Shown: positions 8,101 through 15,474 of the stretch, piece by piece
Position numbering within the stretch: the first letter of the stretch is position 1
Layout: each line of letters opens with the position of its first letter
DNA from: Coprococcus sp.
Lineage (GTDB): Bacteria; Bacillota; Clostridia; Lachnospirales; Lachnospiraceae
NCBI GenBank assembly: GCA_017935345.1
Contig: JAGBHU010000046.1
Coordinates: forward strand, 1-64,000
DNA length: 64,000 nucleotides
Reading direction: 5' to 3'
Translations under genes and position numbers: made by a program
Notes under the pieces: generated by a model
The model's input: the letters and a program-made list of their open reading frames with translations, nothing else
What the model was told of the DNA's origin: nothing
The model's database searches: none

Positions 8101-9835
8101 CAGCTCCAATCGGTGTTACATTCATTATTAATGTTGGTGACTGATTTATTTTCGCCTCAAATGCATATAAGTTTGTTATATCTATCAAATCTGCAATCGC
8201 TTTTTCATCAAGCAACTCCCGAAATTCCTCAAAAAACAATCCACAATATTTTGATTTAACTATCCCAATCTCTGTTTGTTTTTTCCAATTTACTTCAATA
8301 CTATTATCGGTTAACAGTGTATATACAAATTTCTCGCGAGCCTCCTGTACAAATAACTTATTAGATATCCAAATCTGATATCTCCTATATATGCAACGTC
8401 CGATTTTCTCTATTTTAGCAAAAAAATTATTATATAATCCGCGACACGCATCGAACGCCTTATCTATATATCTTTCAAAACAAATATCTTCAAAAATATC
8501 ATATTTCAAGCGTATCTTATTCTTGCTCTCAACAATAATTCCTTCCGATTTCAGTGCCTCTAGAATATTGCTATCTACAATATCACGATCAACACCAACA
8601 ACAAAACTACTAGCGCGTTCAAAAACAATACGTTCAACAGTTTCTCTAATATCGCTTTGTGAAACACCGTATTTTCTACATTTATCCTTTAAGCAGACAA
8701 TTCTATCCCATATTAGATTTCTAAAATCATTCTCATCATTAATATTTTCTTTTACAAACCCTCCCGATATAATTAAATTGAGATAAAATGGCACACGTAA
8801 TAAATCCGAATATGTTTTATTCTGATTCAAGGACAAAATAATTGGATATTTTTGTGCAACCTTATCAATCTCATCTTTCGTTAAATCCGGAATCTCATAT
8901 GTTTTGATTCTATATTTTGTATTTATCTTCATAAACGCAGAACTATCAGTGGTTCTACACGAAGTGATAACATATACATTGTTGTATTTATCTGCAAGCC
9001 TATATATCTCCTGTAATAATGGAAATGCATTATCACCGCAATCAGCAATAAATTCTATAGCATCAATAAAAATATATAGTGGTTTATTTTCTAACCACAG
9101 GATCGCATCCTCTATATCGCAATCCCACAAATCATTTACTTTCTTTCCAGTGGATAAATTCTCTGCTCTTGTTACTAATACATATTCTTTTCCCTTTAAT
9201 AGTTTTTTACATACAACTGATTTACCTGAACCAGCATTTCCTTGTATCGATACTAATTTTTCTCGTCCTACCTGTATCGTTTCTATAATTTCTGACCTGT
9301 CAATTTCATATTCGCCGTTAATAAGCTCTTCGATATTTCCAAGTTCAATTTCTTTACTTATTTCAATCGCATGCAAAAACTTCTTAATATTTTCCTTACG
9401 AGGTTGTTCTTCTATCACCTCCAGCTTATCCATCATCTTGGAGAAATCCGATGATAACGTATTATGTAGTGTTCTTTCGCCGCTCGACATAAGAGACTTC
9501 GTATACCCATTATATGCGTATAAAATATCCTCAATAATCTGAGTCATTTGCTTCTTTTCCTCATTCCCTATACGCAGCTCTCTATTCTGCTCAAAAAAAC
9601 CCCTGGTGATTTCTTGGATTTCTTCCTCTGAAAAAATATGATCCTTATATTTATCTCCCATGTCAGTTTTAAATCTATCGAGGCAAGCCTGAACTAAAGG
9701 ATCATCTGAATCCCAATTATTAATGTCAATCTCTTTTCTCTTCAATTTGTCTTTTATAAGTAACACCCAGCTTCTTCCTGCCTCTTCTAAAGTAACAAAA
9801 GAGCTAAGCAATCCAATTGCTGTCGCCAAATCCAT
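5162..9835 (-). CDS. Giant STAND-type P-loop NTPase, probable antiphage defence
   Basis: A 1557-residue protein. Residues 1 to about 180 form an N-terminal helical domain with no motif I recognise. A P-loop NTPase follows: Walker A GNAGSGKS at 199-206, Walker B LYIFIDAIEF with Asp near 258, and a sensor-like VITSCRTTD near 285. The remaining ~1200 residues are helical and repeat-like, as in STAND sensors. This three-part plan (effector, NTPase, long sensor) is that of Avs/NLR-like defence proteins, which bind a phage protein and then activate the effector. It sits between mobility scars and an AbiE-like pair in a defence cluster. It is markedly AT-rich. Defence is inferred; the effector type is unknown. 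Confidence 0.75.
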   Translation of the reverse strand: MDLATAIGLLSSFVTLEEAGRSWVLLIKDKLKRKEIDINNWDSDDPLVQACLDRFKTDMGDKYKDHIFSEEEIQEITRGFFEQNRELRIGNEEKKQMTQIIEDILYAYNGYTKSLMSSGERTLHNTLSSDFSKMMDKLEVIEEQPRKENIKKFLHAIEISKEIELGNIEELINGEYEIDRSEIIETIQVGREKLVSIQGNAGSGKSVVCKKLLKGKEYVLVTRAENLSTGKKVNDLWDCDIEDAILWLENKPLYIFIDAIEFIADCGDNAFPLLQEIYRLADKYNNVYVITSCRTTDSSAFMKINTKYRIKTYEIPDLTKDEIDKVAQKYPIILSLNQNKTYSDLLRVPFYLNLIISGGFVKENINDENDFRNLIWDRIVCLKDKCRKYGVSQSDIRETVERIVFERASSFVVGVDRDIVDSNILEALKSEGIIVESKNKIRLKYDIFEDICFERYIDKAFDACRGLYNNFFAKIEKIGRCIYRRYQIWISNKLFVQEAREKFVYTLLTDNSIEVNWKKQTEIGIVKSKYCGLFFEEFRELLDEKAIADLIDITNLYAFEAKINQSPTLIMNVTPIGAAREYLIGIVFEERISLEDNRSSIIKLCDDYANCSYKTTETEEKACEIIIGYIDKLIEKSKEEKSYYQHDEEIVQLFLIVAKMSKASKSWLREFVENMIEEYCSGTSRRDSIAEEILEAVVKKCPISFAMELPELACRTAETLWGQRVSRKHFAYNGYDHNNVRAYGLSDNADHFDNNENGVYNNTFLWYVMRFNFIKGLEWAISFVNNAVRTFAENKPDEITNIEIYFPKENKKKVYWGNGWLWMADIMEHNLPVVLTDIVFVIKKTVINTMRNSFDGAYIKGLAEYVKKTIYEKANNVLLLSIIEAIGMNYQKEMPGYAIELASSMELIYYDIHRSGEFMSNPTKELLEKQIMLSMGVPEITRRYEKDEKCACNLQQYFANSYLYGDDAIKNRCHVILDYLYSIYDEKTHPNENLQIQKMDFRNAAVTKIDGNTIMIEPQIKGEAQKIVKDNEDANAPILNMNETLNRLINDINEKKADVGQIVSVINTLCEKMKGDYRIEMQFESVLVTLIASVLIMPDVTDEQRNKLVEEWIKRVKKIFLNQSYVAEVNMVIALWEQLNQDINNDLKQQLLLMILESIINDDNSGLISQMAELSKYFLSQNKRYASCIFNTIIMLAKDEMNHQKFNAAFIKENRNDTEYEFIPNMVPKLHGVDHWIRDNKGNEYQNKKSQIIQDYLYDGKSVDFSEFDISNYDIDILCNIACCGLDTDDERFVIVIRSIVQCMIQIWHKNCKKMRAHEIIDLFQEHKVSSFFQRELNIIGRKPEAVYDILFKDTDFSIFTRDTVDFYEDALSGFLAAYVDGFREKGKRDDIEKKIRILETYVNNIPEDYVRNILEKRLFLCKGRYSRWDVNKVKAEYSYKDKCFLNAQIEKYGSNHLVDVLYTIYLLNINELLPEILVSISSCFTKAIRNNKEQFAKEVKDSQVIVDMIILKSFIFYSDEIKKDEKLINAYEDILLALTEIRNEKAAVLLDEFRIH

Positions 9836-9954
9836 TTACAAATCACCTTCTCCCAATTCTTGTATTCGCTTCCTACTTTCATCTATACAATATCGCCATT
9901 TCCTCAATAACTATCATGTCTTCATCACACATCATGCCTGATGTTTTTTAATAC

Positions 9955-10785
9955 CTATATTAAATTCAATAATGCCTGCACTTGTTCGTAAGCATCTCTC
10001 TTGGTCATTTCTATACTTTCTTCATCCTCTAAATCCATAAAATCCGCCACATCTTTTGGACCGGCATGATTTTCAGAAGCAAATTTACCTGCTAACTTAT
10101 CTTTCGCTTCTATTACAATATTTTTATCCCTTACAGGTTCAAATTCTTTTGCCAGCTCTCTTACTCCACCAATATAATGCTTGATGATAAAGTAAATATC
10201 ATAAGCATCCTTTGCTTTTCCTCTGCCCATTGCTGCCGTTTTCATTATTATATAAGGAACTACAGCTACAACACTGACATTCGCAACATCTGTTGCTCCA
10301 TCCGGGCGTTCTGCCTCCACACTAATCTTCTGTGCCGGGAATTCAAATGCAAAATTACCGCCTGTGGCCTTTAATGCCTTAATGCCCTGCACATGCTGGC
10401 TTCTTCTCTTCGGTTGGGTACCACCGTACATTCCTGCTAAAATATCTACATCTACATCATAAGATATTCCGTCCACTATCACTGTCTTTACAAAGGAAAA
10501 GTATTTTTCCGGATGCTCCTTGTATCCGTTTTTCTGAAGTATCCTCGACATATTCTGATAGCCTTCATCCTGCAAAGTCAGATGATTAATCATAATATCT
10601 ACATCCACACTTCCCACATGACCTTCTTCCGGAAACATTAAATCCGGAACCCAACCTCCTACCACGCGGATTTCATCTTCATATTCCTGAAAAATATTAA
10701 CCAGCTCTACCAGAACTCTATGTGCAGCCCTCTTCTGACCTTCCGAATAGTCTACGCTGCTTTTCAAGTCTTCATCTCTTATCAT
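9955..10785 (-). CDS. AbiEii-like nucleotidyltransferase toxin
   Basis: A 276-residue protein of the nucleotidyltransferase superfamily. The signature is visible: a glycine pair (VVGGWVPDLM, Gly43-Gly44) and acidic residues in SVDVDIMIN (Asp61, Asp63), with a third acid likely in DVDVDIL near residue 112. AbiEii/AbiGii toxins block growth by modifying tRNA or other RNA using this fold. The start overlaps the stop of the upstream regulator by 4 bp (ATGA), the typical layout of type IV toxin-antitoxin operons. The partner has a winged helix, which fits an AbiEi antitoxin. An intrinsic tRNA-processing role is unlikely given this pairing. Confidence 0.8.
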   Translation of the reverse strand: MIRDEDLKSSVDYSEGQKRAAHRVLVELVNIFQEYEDEIRVVGGWVPDLMFPEEGHVGSVDVDIMINHLTLQDEGYQNMSRILQKNGYKEHPEKYFSFVKTVIVDGISYDVDVDILAGMYGGTQPKRRSQHVQGIKALKATGGNFAFEFPAQKISVEAERPDGATDVANVSVVAVVPYIIMKTAAMGRGKAKDAYDIYFIIKHYIGGVRELAKEFEPVRDKNIVIEAKDKLAGKFASENHAGPKDVADFMDLEDEESIEMTKRDAYEQVQALLNLI

Positions 10786-11804
10786 CTAAGAATCTCCTTC
10801 CGCAAAACCGCTTCCGCCATTTCTTCTCCCCTGCCCTTTATCTGCATACAATCCAAATATATTTGCAGAGGGGATACTACTGCGGACTCGTCAATCACCC
10901 TGTAATCCTTGATATAAGAATCATTTTCTAATGGAAAAATAACCACATTTGAACCACTGTTTACTTCTTTCAAGTCCAAATATCGGATTGCTTCCTGAAT
11001 ATCCTCCGGTGCGATATAAACATGTACCTTATTGTAACGCACCACCGGCGTATAACGCACTCCACCGGACAATCCGGTAAGATAAGAATCAATTCCCATA
11101 TCTGTCTTTAATTTTTTCAATCGCTCCTCAATAACAGATATATTATCTAAACTATAGCAAGCGTAGGATGTTATTTCTTTTTTACCATAATCCCTGCTCC
11201 ATTCCGACAGGAGCGATTCCGGATTGATAACCTTATAACCATCCGGAAGTTTTTCTACCCATGCATTTTCCACCAGAACTTTCATCAGTTTGGATACCTG
11301 TCCAATACTGCAACTTACCTTTTCCGATAGATATTTAAGTTTCCATATTTTAGTTACATCCACAAACAACTCACGCAAAATACAGGAAGACACCACGGAA
11401 GTCCTTTCAAATATGGACACAGACCTTTGCTCTTTGGGTCTTGGATTCTTATTTCCCTTTTCAGACAAATAAATCGAATGACCTACAAACCAACAGTTTC
11501 CGGCATAGTCAAAATAACCCATTCCGTTATCTTCGCATATTTGTGCGGTTCTCTCTGAAATATATGGAGCAACCAAAATGCTAACTCCCCGGCTTTTATC
11601 CTGCTTTTCAATCAATTCCATAATCGTGGACGGAAATACCCTATTCAAGAAGCAGGCATTTATATGAAACTCATACCCATCATCCATCTCCACAGATGCA
11701 ATAAAACCATCTTCTGTCCTATGGACAACTTCATACTTCTGAATATTTGGAAGTCTTAAAAACTTATTCTCTACACATTCTAATCCAATTCTATCTAATT
11801 TCAC
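10782..11804 (-). CDS. AbiEi-like winged-helix antitoxin/repressor
   Basis: A 340-residue protein translated just before the nucleotidyltransferase, with a 4-bp overlap. A winged-helix domain lies near residues 115-180 (SSCILRELFVD, then IWKLKYLSEKVSCSIGQVSKLMKVLVE). The C-terminal half fits the AbiEi plan, in which it neutralises the toxin and the wHTH represses the operon. The start is GTG, with GGTGAT upstream; the ATG five bases earlier is out of frame. The promoter carries two direct TTTCACT copies that could be the operator. The family match is from architecture and context, as sequence similarity to well-studied AbiEi is not obvious. Confidence 0.75.
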   Translation of the reverse strand: MKLDRIGLECVENKFLRLPNIQKYEVVHRTEDGFIASVEMDDGYEFHINACFLNRVFPSTIMELIEKQDKSRGVSILVAPYISERTAQICEDNGMGYFDYAGNCWFVGHSIYLSEKGNKNPRPKEQRSVSIFERTSVVSSCILRELFVDVTKIWKLKYLSEKVSCSIGQVSKLMKVLVENAWVEKLPDGYKVINPESLLSEWSRDYGKKEITSYACYSLDNISVIEERLKKLKTDMGIDSYLTGLSGGVRYTPVVRYNKVHVYIAPEDIQEAIRYLDLKEVNSGSNVVIFPLENDSYIKDYRVIDESAVVSPLQIYLDCMQIKGRGEEMAEAVLRKEILR

Positions 11805-11838
11805 TCATATCACCACTTTCATTCCTGTAGTGAAACTT

Positions 11839-11867
11839 ATTATATCAGTGAAATCCAGTCGAGTCAA
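11839..11867 (-). promoter_or_regulatory. Promoter of the AbiE-like operon with TTTCACT repeats
   Basis: On the minus strand TTGACT (11862-11867), a 17-bp spacer and a perfect TATAAT (11839-11844). TTTCACT occurs just before the -10 box and again after it, about 17 bp apart on the same face, which would suit autoregulation. Confidence 0.75.
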
Positions 11868-11896
11868 CTAAGTCTTTCTCCAGCAGATAATTTGTC

Positions 11897-12022
11897 AATC
11901 TTAATTACCAGTTCGGTATGTATGAACCTGCTGCAGACACCATCATTATAAATACCAGTGAGAACTCCGTTCTTATTATCTGTTGTAATGAATGCATTTA
12001 TGTTTTGTTCCAGTTAGCGTAA
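11897..12022 (+). pseudogene. Degraded copy of the mobC-linked small gene
   Basis: A 41-codon open stretch (NLNYQFGMYEPAADTIII...) ending in TAA at 12020-12022. It is closely similar to residues 4-33 of the gene at 4686-4937. It then jumps to IYVLFQLA, matching the later VVYLYRLA, so an internal segment is deleted. No start codon remains. It marks a second scar of the same kind of mobilizable element. Confidence 0.8.
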
Positions 12023-12034
12023 TCAGAATAATGC

Positions 12035-12112
12035 CTATCCTGCTCTTGGAATACATATTTCATTTATCTTTACTTCTTCCCAATCATCAATACCTACAGT
12101 AATATTTATCAT
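12035..12112 (-). other. Short ORF-like remnant, 25 codons
   Basis: The minus strand reads MINITVGIDDW, then EEVKINEICIPRAG and a TAG. There is no good ribosome binding site. It lies 45 bp beyond the HEPN gene and may be the tail of a lost gene. The rest of 11870-12157 shows nothing else recognisable. Confidence 0.25.
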
Positions 12113-12157
12113 ATCAACTAATTTTTTGCCTTTTCAAATACTATTAGGAGGCTCTTC

Positions 12158-13504
12158 TTAACATTCTTCAGAAGACTTTTCCTTTATCATAATATTCTTC
12201 TGAAATAGGTCATTTATACATCTCTGAATCTTTACATCTGGAATACCATATTTTTTTAATTGCATTCCATACACTAAATATTCCATAAATACCAAATCAA
12301 GTAATGAATTTCCAATAAATTCCTGATCTAAATTCCCATGAGAAAAGTTATTTCGTTGCTTTGCTAATCTCTTTCCAATCGCATCACCATCAAATACCTC
12401 ATCACTAAATCCGTACAATTGCTTTCCAAACACCTCCATTACAGTCATCATTTTTTCTATTGCACCAGTTATCTTTTCTGAAAGAAAAACTTTTTTACCC
12501 TTTTTCTTCTGTTTAGCCAGTTCTGGAAACAGCCTCTTTAATTCCCATTCAAATGCTGCAATAGTCAAGATGAAATCCGCAGCATTTTTATGTCTTCCTT
12601 TTTGATAAGTTTCTGGTAGATGTCGAATATATAGTTTTCCTGATGCAATATCATTTAGTATATCTCCTTCGAAACCTCCTATATCCCTTTGACGAATATA
12701 ATGCCCCTTCTTTAGACATTCAACATCCGATACAGACTTGTCAGAAGTAATATTCAATTCTGCAAACCCTTCGTGTTTTCCACCTTCATATGGAGCACAC
12801 AGTTCAATCTTTGAGAAAGTGACATTTTGACTATAGCACAAATATTGAATAAATTGTTTCGCTATTCTCCAGAGTTTAATAATCAAACTATAATCATCTG
12901 TTGGTTCAAAATCAAATGTTAATGAAGAATTTAGTTTTAACGGTGATTCTCCAACACCAGTTGATATACCTCGCGAGATTCCAAAGTGGATTTTCACCAA
13001 ATGATGATCAACGTAAAAGCTCTGTTCTGCTGTTGTAGTTTCATCAAAGCTATTCGTCTGAATAGTTAGGATCCCCCTCTCGAAGTATTCTTCTTTATAA
13101 GTATAAGTAAATGCTTGTCCAATGGGATGAATGCAATTAATTTCTGGTCCACAAAAATTAATTCTATCAATAGTTTCTCTATCATATCTGCATAAAACAT
13201 ATCCAATAACTTCAATTACAAGAACAGAATTGTATCTTCCAATACCTGCTCCTTGTCGTGTAATAAAAATAATTTTTCGTCCATCCTCATTACATCGTCC
13301 CATCAAATACGCTTCTTCCATTACAGGCAAATCCCCAAAGGTATATACTCCTGGGGAAATTTCTTCGCTAAACCAATCATAATAAATTTCTCTACGTTTT
13401 TCTTCTGGCGGAATAAGGCGTAACTCTTTCTTATCAAACATGAAACTAAATGAAATACCTTTATATTCTAACATTCCAGTATATACATCAAATTCTTTCG
13501 CCAT
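12158..13504 (-). CDS. ApeA-like HEPN-domain protein, probable antiphage RNase
   Basis: A 448-residue protein. Residues 1 to about 240 form a beta-rich N-terminal domain with the flavour of ApeA-type proteins. The C-terminal ~130 residues are helical and contain LAKQRNNFSHGNLD, in which Arg384-x4-His389 matches the HEPN RNase signature (Rx4-6H). ApeA proteins cleave RNA on phage infection and stop growth. I chose the ATG at 13504 because GGGAGGAAGG precedes it; the upstream in-frame TTG lies inside this site. The gene stands alone between scars, beside other defence genes. HEPN assignment is fairly firm; ApeA kinship is inferred. Confidence 0.7.
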   Translation of the reverse strand: MAKEFDVYTGMLEYKGISFSFMFDKKELRLIPPEEKRREIYYDWFSEEISPGVYTFGDLPVMEEAYLMGRCNEDGRKIIFITRQGAGIGRYNSVLVIEVIGYVLCRYDRETIDRINFCGPEINCIHPIGQAFTYTYKEEYFERGILTIQTNSFDETTTAEQSFYVDHHLVKIHFGISRGISTGVGESPLKLNSSLTFDFEPTDDYSLIIKLWRIAKQFIQYLCYSQNVTFSKIELCAPYEGGKHEGFAELNITSDKSVSDVECLKKGHYIRQRDIGGFEGDILNDIASGKLYIRHLPETYQKGRHKNAADFILTIAAFEWELKRLFPELAKQKKKGKKVFLSEKITGAIEKMMTVMEVFGKQLYGFSDEVFDGDAIGKRLAKQRNNFSHGNLDQEFIGNSLLDLVFMEYLVYGMQLKKYGIPDVKIQRCINDLFQKNIMIKEKSSEEC

Positions 13505-13519
13505 ATACCTTCCTCCCAA

Positions 13520-13934
13520 TCCTTTAAGCCGATTACATTGTTATTTACGACCTACCAAATCATTTCTTCCTATACTCCACCGAACTTTCCGCCACCATAC
13601 TCAGCTCATATTCTGACATCTAACACACAAAAGTCTTTTTTCTTGAATCTCGCGTACAAAACTCTATCAACTAAATCATGACCCTCTGCTTCATTTCCTG
13701 ATTCAAGAACAACTTTACAAAAAATGTTTCATTCCATTCATAACACTTCGCAGCCATACTATGAAAATCTTTCTTGAAAAGCCACATAAATATCAAAGCC
13801 ATGCCCTATAATAAATTTTGTATATCAACACCCTCTTTCACTTATTTATAGCCCCAACTACTTGTTAACCCACTATATCCTTGTAAATTATTCCGCAACT
13901 TGGGAATTAATTTTTACAGTTATCCTGTTACATA
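13520..13934. other. Gene-free stretch with decayed coding sequence
   Basis: About 415 bp without an intact gene. On the minus strand short coding-like runs (GHGFDIYVAFQERFS, then after a stop MAAKCYEWNETFFVKLFL) suggest a decayed gene I cannot name. The only clear structure is the palindrome at 13891-13906. Confidence 0.4.
13891..13906. repeat. Palindrome TTCCGCAACTTGGGAA
   Basis: An imperfect palindrome 28 bp past the stop of the intact AlbA gene, in the same place as the palindrome at 3742-3760 behind the cassette copy. Confidence 0.6.
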
Positions 13935-15320
13935 TTACTCTTTATCCGTAATTTCCCAGTGTCCACTGAACCCACGCCCAACATAACATACATTATCCAT
14001 TTCTTTTATATGACGCTTGATTGTTTTAGAGCTTACGCCCAATGCAATTGCCATTTTCTCTGTACTAATTTTATTGTCTTTACGAATCAAGTCCAGAATC
14101 TGCATATCCAGTTTGTCTTGAGGGACATCTTGAGGGACATCTTGAGGGACATCTTGAGGGACATTGTAGTTCAAATTCGGCATCACAACAGTAAACTGAT
14201 ATCTATCTGAACGAAATGTTGGTCTTTTACCCTCACTATAATTAATTTGAAATTCATATCCACTAATAATCTTTCCAAATCCACTACCTTTACGTTCCAT
14301 GTATCCAAGCCTATTGAACACATCCGCAAGAACCGGATTTCTTCTGGTAGAAGGTACTGTAAGCGGATCTCTGTCCTGAATCATGGAACCATCCGGCATT
14401 CCTCCCGGAGAATAGATTTCCATTCTGTCATCATATATGTCAATATGGACTTCACTTCCATTGACCAGATAATCACGATGTGCCAGGGCATTTACAAGTG
14501 CTTCGTGATAGCTTCGCTCTACATACTCCGGCATTTCTTCTCTTGAATTTGCGGTTTTACGCCATTTCATTTTGCAATTACGTTTGATAAATGCTTCCCC
14601 ATTTTCAATCAGGGAAATAACACTGCCTGAATACTCTGCATCATCCAATGCATCGACTGCACCACCACTTTTATTCAATCCATTCCATCTTGTACAAAAC
14701 AACCTTGAACAACGAATAGGACTTTCATCGGCAAGTAACGCTCCTGCATTGGTCAAGTTTCCCTGTTCATTTACCAGTCCAAAAGAAATCAAATCTTTAT
14801 CGTCAAAACTGTTTCCGGTCCACTTCTTATATCTTTCCTTAAGCTTTGAAAAAGCATAATCTTCCGCCTTATAGGTAGAATTCTGCGAATCATAGGAAGT
14901 ATTCTTTCCTCTGAGGACAAGACGCTTTAATTCCGTTGCGGTTGCCTTTACACTTTCATTTCCAATTCGAACATAGGCTTCCAGCACTCCATCTCCCGAA
15001 TAATAATATGGTGTTTCGTCTCCTTTATATACTTCAAGGATGACCAAAATTTTTCCATCATCCGTTTTATGGAATCTCAGCTTAAATTCCGGAATCGGAG
15101 TTAATCTTGATTTTATCATTTCACTTATTTTTTCTGCATCCCCTTCCGGATCATTAAGTCCAACAACCTGTCCATCATTGGAAATGCCATAAATTAAAGC
15201 TCCACCAAATGTATTTGCAAACGCACTTACACTTTTACACCAGCTTTTTGGTTTCTTTTCCTCCAGTGCCAGCTTTTTATCATATTCAGTTGCTTCACCG
15301 ATTAATTCTTTTATATCCAT
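13935..15320 (-). CDS. AlbA_2/divergent ATPase (RecG-like) protein with DVPQ repeats and C-terminal HTH
   Basis: A 461-residue protein. Residues 1 to about 140 are the Schlafen AlbA_2 domain (FANTFGGALIYGISNDGQVVGL). A divergent HATPase_c_4 domain follows, with EALVNALAHRDY (helix-box Glu/Asn/His) and the ATP-lid-like segment MERKGSGFGKIIS. Then come four DVPQ units, and a ~60-residue HTH (STEKMAIALGVSSKTIKRHIKEM). Such proteins are often called transcriptional regulators or RecG-like helicases and are common in defence islands. I chose the ATG at 15320 (MDIKELIGEATEYDKK) as in the family; one three codons upstream is possible. A 3' copy with a different C-terminus lies at 3780-4349. Confidence 0.85.
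   Translation of the reverse strand: MDIKELIGEATEYDKKLALEEKKPKSWCKSVSAFANTFGGALIYGISNDGQVVGLNDPEGDAEKISEMIKSRLTPIPEFKLRFHKTDDGKILVILEVYKGDETPYYYSGDGVLEAYVRIGNESVKATATELKRLVLRGKNTSYDSQNSTYKAEDYAFSKLKERYKKWTGNSFDDKDLISFGLVNEQGNLTNAGALLADESPIRCSRLFCTRWNGLNKSGGAVDALDDAEYSGSVISLIENGEAFIKRNCKMKWRKTANSREEMPEYVERSYHEALVNALAHRDYLVNGSEVHIDIYDDRMEIYSPGGMPDGSMIQDRDPLTVPSTRRNPVLADVFNRLGYMERKGSGFGKIISGYEFQINYSEGKRPTFRSDRYQFTVVMPNLNYNVPQDVPQDVPQDVPQDKLDMQILDLIRKDNKISTEKMAIALGVSSKTIKRHIKEMDNVCYVGRGFSGHWEITDKE
14117..14164. repeat. Four identical 12-bp tandem repeats encoding DVPQ
   Basis: CTTGAGGGACAT is repeated four times without a mismatch. On the minus strand it reads GAT GTC CCT CAA, giving DVPQ units in the hinge between the ATPase and HTH domains. 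Perfect identity suggests recent expansion. The cassette copy has a single unit (4034-4045). Confidence 0.97.
14153..14467. repeat. 315-bp direct repeat with 4034-4348
   Basis: About 90% identical to 4034-4348 in the same orientation at a constant offset of 10,119 bp, with no net insertion or deletion. It covers the last DVPQ unit and the end of the ATPase domain. It ends where the cassette copy is truncated. Confidence 0.9.
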
Positions 15321-15474
15321 AATAAACATCCACTTTCTACTTTAGTTATAGTTTTTACACAATTAATGTTCTAATACAACTTATCTATTTTTACCATCAT
15401 TTCCATCCCTTTCATTCATCAAGCTGATTTCCACTGCACATCTTATATACAATATACAATTCTTACAAATCAAA

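Noticed and set aside
14117-14164. Repeat as CRISPR or iteron
   Set aside because: The repeats are in frame, contiguous and encode a peptide repeat.
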